Shown: piece after piece, positions 54,550 through 64,000 of the stretch
How positions within the stretch are numbered: position 1 is the stretch's first letter
Layout: each line of letters starts with the position of its first letter
Assembly: GCA_020137815.1 (NCBI GenBank)
Contig: CM035358.1
Span: 6,236,466 to 6,300,465, forward strand
Direction of reading: 5' to 3'
DNA: 64,000 nucleotides
From: Hormiphora californensis
Lineage: Eukaryota; Ctenophora; Tentaculata; Cydippida; Pleurobrachiidae
The notes under the pieces: generated by a model
The model's database searches: none
What the model saw: only the letters and a program-made list of their open reading frames with translations
Told to the model about the DNA's origin: nothing
Made by a program: the position numbers and the translations under genes

Positions 54550-55986
54550 CGAGGTCTTTACTTCATAACATGATCGGCAAGCTTCATTATATGAAAAGGA
54601 GCTCAGTATTATTGGGCGGGGCGGGCAGAACTTGTGTGTGGCTCTAAAGAGATCCCCTCTCTCACCAGCATAACAAGAGGTCTAATGGACTATGGGAATG
54701 CCAAAAATACGAAATAGGCCCCTGCATGCAGACTTTGACAAGCTATACTGATATCAGAATATTCAGTAGTTACAACAAGAATCTAAATGGGGAATTTATT
54801 TATTATATTTCCACGAATTTATATCGAGGGAGACATGCCACTATTCATATTCCTATTAGACATGGTAATTCAGACCAGAATTTAGTCTAACGTGAACATA
54901 GACAAACGAACTTTTCACAACCGATCTCGGTCGTTTAAGCCAGTCGCTGCAGCGACGAATTGGTCGGAACCAATAGTTGTGCCTTCCACGCTATAGTTCA
55001 TTACATGGAAATAGTTGTATCGCAGATCGGTAGTTGTGTGGCTCACACTGCATTTCATGAAGCGCTCTGTGAGGGTTTATAGGTAGATCAGATCGGTAGC
55101 CGATGATTGTTTTGAGCAAGAATCAACGCTTCGTTTCAGGAATACTAGATGGAGTGGATGAAGACATGACACACCCGGGTAGTCCCTAGAACATGAACAG
55201 GGACACCCGGGTAGTCCCTAGAACAGGATTCTCATACCCAGGCACTCTTGCTTTAGAAGAAGAAGACGCGACAGTTCGACTACGCGATAATTACGACCGG
55301 GTAATTGGGCATTGGGCATCCTTCACTAGGAGATCGCTGTATCCGAACCCCCATCCCATATCTACAAGACTTCCCTTTTTTCACGACATCGCATGGTTAT
55401 TTCTCTACCTATATGCTATGGATCCTCTACCATATGTCTATTGGATATTACAACTAAGGATTTGAGTCACCTGACACTGTGTCCGTGAACAATTTAACAC
55501 TAAAGATCATATCCCTGCCGAAGGAGCAATATCTTGAAGATCAGCGATACAAAAAACTGTGTACATACAGAAACTACTATAATATCAGCTCGCTACCTGT
55601 CTGATATCCCAGCCTCATCAAGATGTCACAGAGAAAGAAATGAGTTGGCAAAGACCCAACCTTTTCCCGCCATCCCTCAAGGGGTGGGGGGGGGGGTGAG
55701 ACAAGTGGTGAGGGGGCCGGCCACTTTTCACGGTGGGAAAAAACAACAAAGTAGTGGCGGGGGACTTCACATGTCATCGGGATGTCAGAGAGAGAGAGAA
55801 AGAGGGAGAGAAGGAGTGGGAGAGAGAGGGATAGAGGGAGCGGCGAGAGAGAGAAAAAAGAGAGTGTGTGTATGTTCCTACCACGTACTGGGCCACGCAC
55901 TTCCACCTACTTGTATCCCCCTTTTTTCATGTGTCCCCTTTTTGTTGGTGAGATCCCATACAAAGGACTATCCCATGTAAATGAAG
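53813..55986. other. no gene recognised
   Basis: Contains a GA microsatellite (54503-54546), a 45-bp tandem duplication containing CACCCGGGTAGTCCCTAG (55156-55223), and GA/G-rich sequence at 55685-55865. The open frames at 55193-55465 and 55534-55980 have no family features and overlap the repeats. Confidence 0.5.
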
Positions 55987-56179
55987 TATGAACGTTTGTA
56001 GACTGGCGCGTTATGAAGTTGGCTGTTCCCAGCGCGAGCTGGGGACAGCCAACTGGAGTTTAATCGCCCGGCAGGGCGATTAAACTGGTTTAAATCCCGA
56101 CTCCGATCCCGAGGCGCCAGCCGAGGGTGAGGGGGAGGTGATTTAAACCTATAACGCGATAGGCTAACTAACGTTCATA
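55987..56179. repeat. branched palindrome: two outer stems enclosing three hairpins
   Basis: Outer pair TATGAACGTT/AACGTTCATA (55987-55996, 56170-56179), second pair CGCGTTAT/ATAACGCG (56007-56014, 56151-56158). Inside are three hairpins in a row: a 17-bp stem with one wobble (56017-56033/56038-56054, loop GCGA), a perfect 12-bp stem GTTTAATCGCCC (56058-56069/56074-56085, loop GGCA), and GGTTTAAATC/GATTTAAACC (56087-56096/56140-56149) around a 43-nt C/G-rich loop. Confidence 0.8.
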
Positions 56180-56737
56180 TTTTATGAAACCCGATAGTAA
56201 TTACACACAAATAAGAGACACAACACAAGGTGAAACACACTAGAACTGCTGGTAAATAGTCAACAGATACCCTGAAAATGTGTGTAGACTTAGTGTCTAC
56301 TGTTCCTAACATGTTTGAGAAAGAGAGAGAAAGATTAGGGGCAATACACACTGTCAGAGGTAGTGAACAGTAAAAGAGACAATGAGAGAGAGAAATGAAT
56401 GGAATGTGATTCTTTTCACTCCTTATGAGAGAGATAACATTGAAACGTGTTGCAGACATGTTTCCCCTTTCTTTTGTTGACAGAACTGTGTGTTTACACA
56501 CATTTTCAATACTTAGAATTTTACACGCATGTTATTCAAATGAAGAGAAACGCGTGAAAAAGGACACTGGCCTGATAAATCGCGAGCATGGTGTTAAATC
56601 CCCCAGCTAGCAGTTATCATGAGCGCGCAAAATTTTCAAACGACTGATAAATCAACTATCGGGTTTCATAAGACTATAATGGCCAACCAACTCCCCCCAA
56701 TACAAGGAAAATGCCGCCATGAAAAACAGAAAACCCC

Positions 56738-56830
56738 CGCCAGAGATAGCACCATAGGAAGCCCTTGACAGAGTGAAGACAGTGTCTGGAGACGCCGTTT
56801 CAAGCACCGATACAGCCGCTCACCACCCCG
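56738..56830 (-). repeat. dispersed repeat, inverted partner at 61750-61850
   Basis: About 90 bp containing AGCACCATAGGAAGCCCTTG and ACAGTGTCTGG; the minus strand reads GERLYRC...FCQGLPMVLSLAG. The same sequence in plus orientation occurs at 61750-61850. Together they bracket the SRCR gene. Confidence 0.7.
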
Positions 56831-56956
56831 AGATAAGATCCACCTTATATGCGTCCATCCAATATCAAATATATTGACGGGTGACAAGTCCCGAGGCATC
56901 GGGGGAAATTTATCCCCCGGTATAAAATCAGAGTTCGGATAAATCAGGGTCCGACT

Positions 56957-57151
56957 GTTACAGTGCTGCTTGTAGTCGTATTACCGTAATGGTAATAGAA
57001 ATACAGTAAGGAGACGCGCACGTTGCATAACGCACAGCAAAAAGTGCATGTGTTCAGCACGTACTAGCGCCCTGATTGGCCACGGTTGCGCGTCGTCTTA
57101 CTGTATCTCAGTTTTCCATTACCGTTTTCCCACTACAAGCGACCGTGTTAT
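56957..57151. mobile_element. MITE-like inverted repeat
   Basis: GCTTGTAGTCGTATTACC...AATACAGTAAGGAGACGCGCA is mirrored by TGCGCGTCGTCTTACTGTAT...ACTACAAGC. Arms are about 65 bp with mismatches. No clear target duplication. Confidence 0.6.
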
Positions 57152-57486
57152 AGTTTTTGTTATTTTTTACACTGATTTGAATAAAAACCCTCCGATGATG
57201 GTATGATCTCAGTTAATACCTAATTTATATTTCAGCTAATTCCTTTATTTAGAGCTAGTAGCCCCAACTGAGTAAATTAATTCCTTTATGATATAGAGCT
57301 AGCAGTACAGCTTAATCCCAGCTGAGTAAATTATATAATGTGTTGTATGTGTTGTTGTTGTATGTGCTGTTTTCCGGTAGAGAGGGACCGAGAGCTAGTC
57401 TTTTCAAGACAATAATATAGTGAAAAGGATCACAAAAACAAAAGCTGTTTGTGAAGTAAACAAAGTAGAGGCAGATGATCTCGCCA

Positions 57487-57575
57487 TCTCGTAGAGGGAG
57501 CTTGTGATGGTCTCTCTCTACCGTAGAGGGAGCTTTAGATGGTCTCTCTAGCGTAGAGGGAGCTTTTAATGGTGC
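57487..57575 (+). repeat. three tandem copies of a ~30-38-bp unit upstream of the SRCR gene
   Basis: CGTAGAGGGAGCTT with ATGGTCTCTCT is repeated three times with varying spacing, 220-310 bp before the TATA box. Possibly a promoter-proximal element; could also be a neutral repeat. Confidence 0.6.
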
Positions 57576-57795
57576 CATAGCGCACTGCACCCTTTGTTTT
57601 AATAGTACTCTAGAACACAACGTTTGTCTGAGAGAGAGTTTAGTCCTTCAGAAGCCATTATATCTAGTAGTGTGGAAAGAGAACCATTATCTAATCGTGT
57701 GAGAAGGAAAAAGCTTATAGTAGCTTAAAGCTTAGTAAGACTAAAGACACTGTATAACAAAGAAAGCAACGGGCGTGATAATGGACCGCTAGAAA

Positions 57796-57804
57796 TATAA
57801 AAGG
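57796..57804 (+). promoter_or_regulatory. TATA box of the SRCR gene
   Basis: TATAAAAGG lies 46 bp before the ATG, implying a start site about 20-25 bp before the ATG and a very short 5' UTR. A strong TATA box suits a highly or cell-specifically expressed secretory gene. Confidence 0.65.
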
Positions 57805-57849
57805 AGGCTGAAGTTAGCTTAATACTCACACCAGAACTATATCGAGGCC

Positions 57850-59115
57850 ATGTTCACTCAACTACTGACAACTGCAGCAGCACTCCTTCTCCTTGGAGCT
57901 GGACCCGTCCATGCGGATTACATTCGATGGGCCGGCCTGGCTCGGACCGTGGGCAACAACACCCGTCTTGGATACTCCTGGGGTACAGTCGTGGTCTCCG
58001 CTCGGGGTAACAGCCTGAATACAACAACCGGATTGGTATGTGACGACTATATGGATAGCAATACCGCAGATTTCCTTTGCCGGGCTGCTGGGTTCCCTCA
58101 CGGCCAGGAATTCTGGACCAACAATGATGAATCTTACTATAATGGTAACAGGATTTCCAGTTCCGCTTTCTACAAAAAATACAACGGATCCTTCGCTTTG
58201 GACAACTTCCGATGCCCCGCTGGAGCACAACGACTTGATGACTGCTACCGCCTCCCTGTTGGCACTCACAACTGCGGTTATTCCGAGGGAGTGGTGGTCA
58301 AATGCCGAACTGAAGCCCGGGGAGTGGACCTCGACAACTTTGGTGTTCAAATGCAAAAGGGAAGCGGTATCCTCTCAAACAACGGTACTGTCGTGCTTAA
58401 TGGAACGTACGGGAGCAGCGGACTGGTTTGTGCTGAGGGAATCAACCAGAGGACAGCTGAGGTCCTTTGTAACGACGCTGGATACGATTATCTGGTGGGT
58501 TACAACACCACTAAAGATATTAGCAGCAGCAGCAAGCTCGACTGTGATACGATGAGGGGACGAAACATGTCCGTGATCGCTGAGAATCTCAGTTGTCCCT
58601 CCAACGCTACAGATCTCGGAGATTGTTCTGCCTCCATGGCTAACGGGACCTGTGATGCTGACACCGCCCTTTGGCTGTCCTGTACCAATGATGATTCTGA
58701 GCATTGGGAACTTGCTAATATCACCCTGGCCCGCAATGAGGCTGGACACCACGAGAGAAGCGACCTGAGGACTGGAGATAACTTCGGAACCGTCCTGGTT
58801 ACTGTCAGGAACACCCGGACAGGAGAGGAGAGAACTGGATTCACTCCCTACAGCTACAGCTCTTATACCCGATCATCCATGTGCTACAACACTGGAAACA
58901 CCAACAGGTACCCTAGCTACAGGAGAACTGGCCAGATCAGTGACAGTTCCAACACCAAAGTGTCCTGTGCGTACACCATTGAGAACGAGTTGAACTTCGT
59001 TCTGTCCTATCTGTGGTGCCCAGGATATTACATGAGCCTCTCCCGCTGCAACTTCAACTTGGCCCCTGAGGGATACAACCCAGGCAGCGATAATGCCTTC
59101 TGGCTAAACTGTTAA
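57850..59115 (+). CDS. secreted protein with three SRCR-type domains
   Basis: A 421-residue single-exon gene. Residues 1-22 (MFTQLLTTAAALLLLGAGPVHA) form a signal peptide. Three Cys-rich units follow, at about 24-152, 155-282 and 285-421, each ending in (V/L)xC (GVVVKC, ALWLSC, AFWLNC). Unit 1 has GLVCDDYMDSNTADFLCRAAGF...FRCPAGAQRLDDC, the classic scavenger-receptor cysteine-rich layout; unit 2 has GLVCAEGINQRTAEVLCNDAGY...LGDC; unit 3 is diverged, keeping LWCPGYYMSLSRC. Many NxS/T sites suggest heavy N-glycosylation. No membrane anchor, so it is probably secreted, for example into mucus or extracellular matrix or as a pattern-recognition molecule. Codon use is G/C-richer than the surroundings, consistent with high expression. 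ATG at 57850 fits the signal peptide. Confidence 0.85.
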   Translation: MFTQLLTTAAALLLLGAGPVHADYIRWAGLARTVGNNTRLGYSWGTVVVSARGNSLNTTTGLVCDDYMDSNTADFLCRAAGFPHGQEFWTNNDESYYNGNRISSSAFYKKYNGSFALDNFRCPAGAQRLDDCYRLPVGTHNCGYSEGVVVKCRTEARGVDLDNFGVQMQKGSGILSNNGTVVLNGTYGSSGLVCAEGINQRTAEVLCNDAGYDYLVGYNTTKDISSSSKLDCDTMRGRNMSVIAENLSCPSNATDLGDCSASMANGTCDADTALWLSCTNDDSEHWELANITLARNEAGHHERSDLRTGDNFGTVLVTVRNTRTGEERTGFTPYSYSSYTRSSMCYNTGNTNRYPSYRRTGQISDSSNTKVSCAYTIENELNFVLSYLWCPGYYMSLSRCNFNLAPEGYNPGSDNAFWLNC

Positions 59116-59605
59116 ATAGAGGATGATATCGGTCATCAAAGTAGAGAGAAAGAACTGTTTTTCTGAGAGGTTTTAGTTTTAAAAAAATGTGAAATGTTTA
59201 GTTTGAATTAAACAAAAAATATGTTGTATTCTGTTTAGTAGGGGAAATTTAAAGCCGTATCGGGTTAAAATCATATTCTGACACTACATACCCTTAACCG
59301 ATACTCGAAGCACACCTTGAAGCTGAAGACTGTGCTCGTTGGGTAAAATGTGACATCGTAACGGTACCTCGAAGCGAATGCCATTGTATTTAGTTCTAAT
59401 TCTACACGACATACATGACAAACAAGCCGGCTGGAAGAGGTTGCTACGGCATACGGGCCTCAACCATTCGATGTTGAAAAAAGGGAAGCGCAGCTTTTAG
59501 TTCTCCTTTCCATAATCTTAGGACATGAAATTCACTCAGAGCTAAAGATGCAGGGAATCACACCACACATAGTTGTTCAACAAACCATACCATAGGGATT
59601 AGGGT
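59116..59605 (+). other. 3' flank of the SRCR gene
   Basis: No gene seen. ATTAAA near 59207 is the only poly(A)-signal-like hexamer noted. Confidence 0.4.
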
Positions 59606-59943
59606 GTAGATGGTTTGTAGTTGAGAGCTGCGGTGTACCTCACGTTTTCCGGAGTTTGGTCAGACATTCAAATTTCAAAACAAGGAATTTTCAAAACAAA
59701 GATTAATCCAATCTCTGTTTTGAAAATTCCTTGTTTTGAATTTGAATGTCTGACCAAACTCCGGAAAACGTTGGTGACATAGACACCTGGCGCGACCAAG
59801 ATTGAGCTCACACACAGGTGCCGGCTCCGCCCCAAAAAGGGTCGTTTCTTTCAAGGGATGTTGCACGCGATCCACTGGACCGATTTGCATCCGGTTTGTC
59901 GCAAAAGACTACAAATGATCCTAATATATGCTGTGCAGCAAGA

Positions 59944-60518
59944 GTTGTGCAGCAAGACTTATCTCTTTTTGCACAGCTCTCCGATCTCGTTTCAAACGAG
60001 CGATCTTGGGTTTTCCCAGCGAACATGGTATATCCAGCGACTAAACCGAAACGAATCATAATATGTAACCATAGTTCACATTTAATCTCTATTATAGTTC
60101 ACATTTAATCTCTCCCGACTACAATTCCTTCTCCCTCTCTCTCTCCCGCCAAGAGAGAAACTTTTTTTTCCAGTTTAACGCTCTCTCTCTCTCTCTCTCT
60201 CCAATCTCCCTTTTTACTGCAGAAATACACTCTCCCCCCCCCTCAGTTTAACGCTCTCTCATCTTTTTTTACAGAGAAACAATATCTCTCTCTCCCCTCA
60301 AACTACGCGATATCTCAGTCACGCACTGTGCTAATTAAAAAAAATCCATTTTCACTTCCTAACTCAGTTGTGCAGCAAGACTTATCTCTTTTTGCACAGC
60401 TCTCCGATCTCGTTTCAAACGAGCGATCTTGGGTTTTCCCAGCGAACATGGTATATCCAGCGACTAAACCGAAACGAATCATAATATGTAACCATAGTTC
60501 ACATTTAATCTCTATTAT
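59944..60518 (+). repeat. 154-bp direct repeat pair
   Basis: The segment 59944-60097 (GTTGTGCAGCAAGACTTATC ... CACATTTAATCTCTATTAT) recurs almost identically at 60366-60518. CT-rich and C-rich sequence lies between. Near-identity indicates a recent duplication. Confidence 0.85.
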
Positions 60519-61054
60519 TTGCCTCCACCCACCCCTCCGCCTCACCCGTCCCAAAGTAGAGGACTTTCTGAAACAGGTTACTATAGAGACAATCCTTGTG
60601 TTCTAATTCGCTAAGTCGCTTATCGCGTGTAAGTGTGTAACAACTCACAAATGTGAGTACAATACCCGTCCTGCCACTTATAATGCAAACCTACCATATG
60701 ACAGACCAATTCAAGATACTATAATACTATAATAATGAAACCCCAAACACCTAATATGCGGGTGACCTAAAATCCTAAAAACGGAGGCAAAACCTCGTAC
60801 AATAACCTATGTAAAACGATAATAAACCACACCGCGTTAACTATCAAGCTAATCGAGACAGCTCAAGAATAGAAAGCGACATCCCCTCTTGTCGCAGGGG
60901 GATAGAGCCACGGAGCCAAGAATCACAGAAAGAAGAATCAAGATTCTGCGACTCTCGAAGGAGTTTAGCCTCCCGAACCCGAAGCCACCTATAATGCGAA
61001 CCTGTCCTGTGGTCAGTTCCTGATGGTGGGGGAGGGGAGGGGGGCTATTCTCCT

Positions 61055-61117
61055 AGTGCCGGCGATATCGCTTTGCGATAGTCCCATGTGGGCTTGCCGT
61101 TGGCAAGCCCAGGCACT
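61055..61117. repeat. branched palindrome: outer stem enclosing two hairpins
   Basis: Outer AGTGCC/GGCACT (61055-61060, 61112-61117), inside TATCGC-TTT-GCGATA (61066-61080) and GGGCTTGCC-GTT-GGCAAGCCC (61090-61110). A GATA microsatellite follows directly. Same architecture as at 2083-2151. Confidence 0.7.
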
Positions 61118-61664
61118 CCGTAGATAGATAGATAGATAGATCCTAATATACTGGAAAATACCCGAGAAGTTTGTTTGTCAACAGGAAGTGGGTCAAAATT
61201 GACACTGAAGTCAAATCTATAATCTGGCTTCCGAGAGTTTCTGCACTACGCCCAAGCGGTTTAGAAGATATTGGGAGATATGTTGATGCAATTAGCATAA
61301 GCTATTAATGCCGGGTATTTTCTAGTACTCACAAGACTTCAACCTATCTTCTGATACCCTCAGATTCATTCTAAACCGTCTGGGAGTGGTGCAAAAAGGC
61401 TCGGAAGCCAGATTATAGATTTGACTTCAGTGTCAATTTTGACCCACTTCCTGTTGACAGACAAACTTCTCGGGTATTTTCCAGTATATTAGGATCAATT
61501 TGTAGTCTCTTGCGACAAACCGGATGCAAATCGGTCCAGTGGATCACGTGCAATTTGGCTTGAAAGACACGACCCTTTTTTAGGGGGCGGAGCCGACACC
61601 TGTGTGCGGGGGTCACCAACGGAAAACGTGAGGTACACCGCAGCTCTCAACTACAAACCATCTT

Positions 61665-62579
61665 CATCCACCACGGACGGTGTCCCCAGCCCACTAGTGG
61701 AATGGTACAACATAGTTAGGATGAATGATCTTGTAGAGGCGTGGTGACTGGTGAGCGGCTGTATCGGTGCTCAACGCGGGGTCCCAGACACTGTCTACAC
61801 TTTTTCAAGGGCTTCCTATGGTGCTATCTATGGCGGGGAAGGGAATGCTGTCCCAATCAATATATTATATGGGATAACATAATTTTAGCAGCGTTTCACC
61901 AGGGGCCTTGTCCCCTGGTGATAATATTGAGTTTATTACCAGTTCAGATCATCCGTATCACAACATAATTATAACATAATGGCACGGTTTGGTTTGGTTT
62001 GGTTTGGGCCGCTCATCTGGGACTGTAAACAGTGGTGACTGAGAGATCATATATGTGCTCGAATATTGGTATTTGAGGCGGATTTAAGTTGCATTTTATA
62101 GTGAGGGGAAGAGCTCTTATTGGTGTCTGAGACAAGCAAAAGTGAAACGAAATGCAACGTAACGAACGAGTTATCTCTTTCTCTCTCTGCTTCCATCTCT
62201 CTATCTCTCTCTCAATACAGGCGAGTAACAATCGAGATTGGAAGCAGCCAATCAACTCTTTTTTCACTGCCACTTTTTGTTACGTTGCACGGGAAGGACC
62301 TCTACCCCGGCCCCTTTATTGAAATTTGTTTACATTTGAGAGAGTATCACACATTACATAGTGTGAGAGAAAAGTGTGTGTGTGTGTATTTCAACAAGGA
62401 CACCTACCCAACCTCCTGTAAAGCTGGCAACATCGATCTACAAGCAACCATCGCATCAAATCAGATAAATTTGTCACGTTGTTGTCAGTCTGCTGATTAT
62501 TGTCATGTTTGTCTCAATAGGTTTCGTCATGTATGCTGTCCCTCAGTTCGGTAATACGTTTTGTGTCATGTTGCATTGT
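61665..62579. other. no gene recognised
   Basis: Includes the plus-oriented copy of the dispersed repeat (61750-61850), GGTTT tandem units (about 61986-62009) and a CT tract. The frame at 62120-62554 crosses low-complexity DNA and has no recognisable features. Confidence 0.45.
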
Positions 62580-62951
62580 ATTCAATTAATATGTCGTGAT
62601 TACTGTTTGGTAGCCCACATATGATATGTGAGCGCTGCAGATAACATGTGCCCTGTTTGATACGCCTAACTGGTTAGAAAGCAAGAACCCTGTTTAAATA
62701 CAAGGATTGTTGCTGTTCGAGATATCCGATATAAAGATAGTGCTAATACATCAGTACTGTGGGAATATGATATGCGCCTAGATATATCGAATCCAGTGGA
62801 TCGCTTGGTTACTTCCTTCGTTAAACAAGCATTGAAACTGGAGGGTTGGAGTAACTCATATACAGTGCGGCACATTAATGTGTTTGTATCTGATTTTTCG
62901 GAATGACCAGTTGGGCTATTAAACGGTAATCACGACATATTGATTGAATTC
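62580..62951. mobile_element. MITE-like element with ~40-bp inverted ends
   Basis: ATTCAATTAATATGTCGTGA...TAGCCCA at the left and its diverged complement TGGGCTATTAAACGG...TTGATTGAAT at the right. No coding sequence; target duplication not evident. Confidence 0.65.
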
Positions 62952-64000
62952 GTGATCTTCGGATCTACTGCACGAATCAAGTGATGGCACCTCGTACCGT
63001 TGAACGGTCGATTGATTCAATAACCTGTTGTTCAGGCTTGATCAATATCATGTGTGTGGGTGATGTGTGTGTGTGATGTCCCTGCAGCATAGTGCATAAT
63101 ACTACGGTTAATGTAGTTCTATTATCATTGCATTGTATTTTGTATTATTATTCACTACTGGTTGATCCCCCCCCCCCCGGTTAGGATCCTAGTACCCTAT
63201 CTCACCTTTCTTACTGGATGACCCTAGCCTTCTAATTCTTCTTCATTGTGCTGGTGTGTGGTGGTATATGTAGGATGTAGATGTAGGGCGGTCACACTTC
63301 CCAGCAGGTACCTATTTGTAGAGCCGGCTTGGTGTTTTTATTGATAGTTCTAGTTTTTCTAGGAGACATGTTTCAGGGCACGTTTCTGCTCAAGGAAGGG
63401 TAAGGCCATGCACTCATTTCAGGACCTGGCAGAGTTATCTGTGGGATGAGAGGGTGCGGTTCAAGGGTTTCTGTTCCCCTAGTACTTAAGGGTCCCTTTT
63501 GGTACCCGTTCGGGGCTTTTTAAAAACGAAAAACAAACATGTTTGTTCTCCCTATAGGGGAAGGGGTTTTTTCCTTGTTCTTTTGGGGAAAGGTATGGGA
63601 GGGGTTTTTTCTCTTAGTTGGTGGGTTTGGCGTGGTTGTTTGTCGCCGCCCCCCGCTCCTCTCGCCCAGGCCTGTTTGGTACACATTAAAGCCATACCTT
63701 CCCAATCGGGTCCCCAAGGGTAAAATGAAAACCCGATAATAATCACAAATCTTAACCCCCCTCTATTGAAGGGAGTTCATTTGCGGGGCTGCCTCCGATA
63801 AGGGGCGGAAGTTCACTGCTCATACACCCCAACCTCTTCTTCAGGTTCTCGAAAAATGGGAAATTTTCTTCTAAAAAGCGTCACACAATCCCCCCCATGT
63901 TTCAGTGCACTCCGCTCAAAAACTCCCTTTTTCCTCTCTCTCTTCCCCTTCCCCTCCTCCTTCTCTCCCTCTCCCCTCTCTCCCTCCCCTCTCTCTATCA
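62952..64000. other. no gene recognised
   Basis: Contains GT-rich and poly(C) runs (63170-63179) and pyrimidine-rich sequence at the window end (63930-64000). Overlapping frames on both strands at 63499-63746 lack any family features. Confidence 0.4.

Larger units (their letters stand above)
59606..61664. mobile_element. composite foldback element
   Basis: The outer arms (about 59606-59655 and 61616-61664; GATGGTTTGTAGTTGAGAGC and complement) and further inverted blocks (59776-59935 and 61487-61615, containing GACCGATTTGCATCCGG) form a 2 kb palindrome. Nested inside are a 110-bp hairpin (59650-59768, arms TCCGGAGTTTGGTCAGACAT), a second palindrome (about 61140-61496, arms GAGAAGTTTGTTTGTCAACA), a branched hairpin (61055-61117), and a 154-bp direct repeat. 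No transposase. Confidence 0.75.

Noticed and set aside
62120-62554. A 144-residue Cys-containing frame
   Set aside because: It begins in low-complexity CT sequence, has no signal peptide or domain pattern and no promoter or splice context.

Overview
This is eukaryotic DNA from an animal. Genes have spliced GT-AG introns, the four single-copy genes are metazoan families (a rhodopsin-like GPCR, the centrosomal scaffold CEP350, the choline transporter SLC5A7, and a secreted SRCR-type protein), and the space between them is packed with non-LTR retrotransposons, foldback and MITE-type DNA transposons, and long (CT)n/(GA)n tracts. The reverse transcriptase with a restriction-like endonuclease and the CR1/L2-like elements resemble types I remember from marine invertebrates. 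A cnidarian or other early-branching animal is plausible, but the sequence alone does not fix the species.

Layout: 766-1833 (+) is an apparently intronless class A GPCR. 2083-16650 is a nested transposon block. An old minus-strand retrotransposon with a restriction-like endonuclease ('A') is cut into three pieces (4728-6006, 10406-11066, about 16259-16640) by a full-length plus-strand CR1/L2-like element ('F1', about 6007-10405) and by a 5.2 kb minus-strand composite element (11067-16258) with a 13-bp target duplication.

17047-41230 (+) is a CEP350-like gene of about 25 recognisable exons. Its introns hold at least eight DNA-transposon insertions: foldbacks at 20842-21752, 27173-30595 and 31689-32325; hAT-like MITEs at 26538-27126, 31565-31673 and 38551-39898 (the last with a nested element); and a Mutator-like MITE at 23183-23449. 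42876-46449 (-) is SLC5A7, with seven middle and C-terminal exons plus the terminal exon recognised; the N-terminal exon(s) were not found.

46450-57486 is repeat-rich, gene-poor DNA with another long foldback (51891-53454), a TTAA-flanked MITE and a branched palindrome (55987-56179). 57850-59115 (+) is a single-exon SRCR-type secreted protein with a TATA box. 59606-62951 is again palindromic and MITE DNA; nothing is recognised after that.

The genes are not an operon and share no obvious pathway. The most unusual features are: a MITE whose target duplication is exactly the 5' splice site of a CEP350 exon, with a second copy beside an SLC5A7 splice donor; a composite retrotransposon in which one element sits in frame inside an ORF1-only element; branched multi-hairpin palindromes at three sites; a hAT-type MITE carrying a tRNA-like Pol III promoter; and a strong excess of CACGTG palindromes inside CEP350 exons in more than one reading frame.
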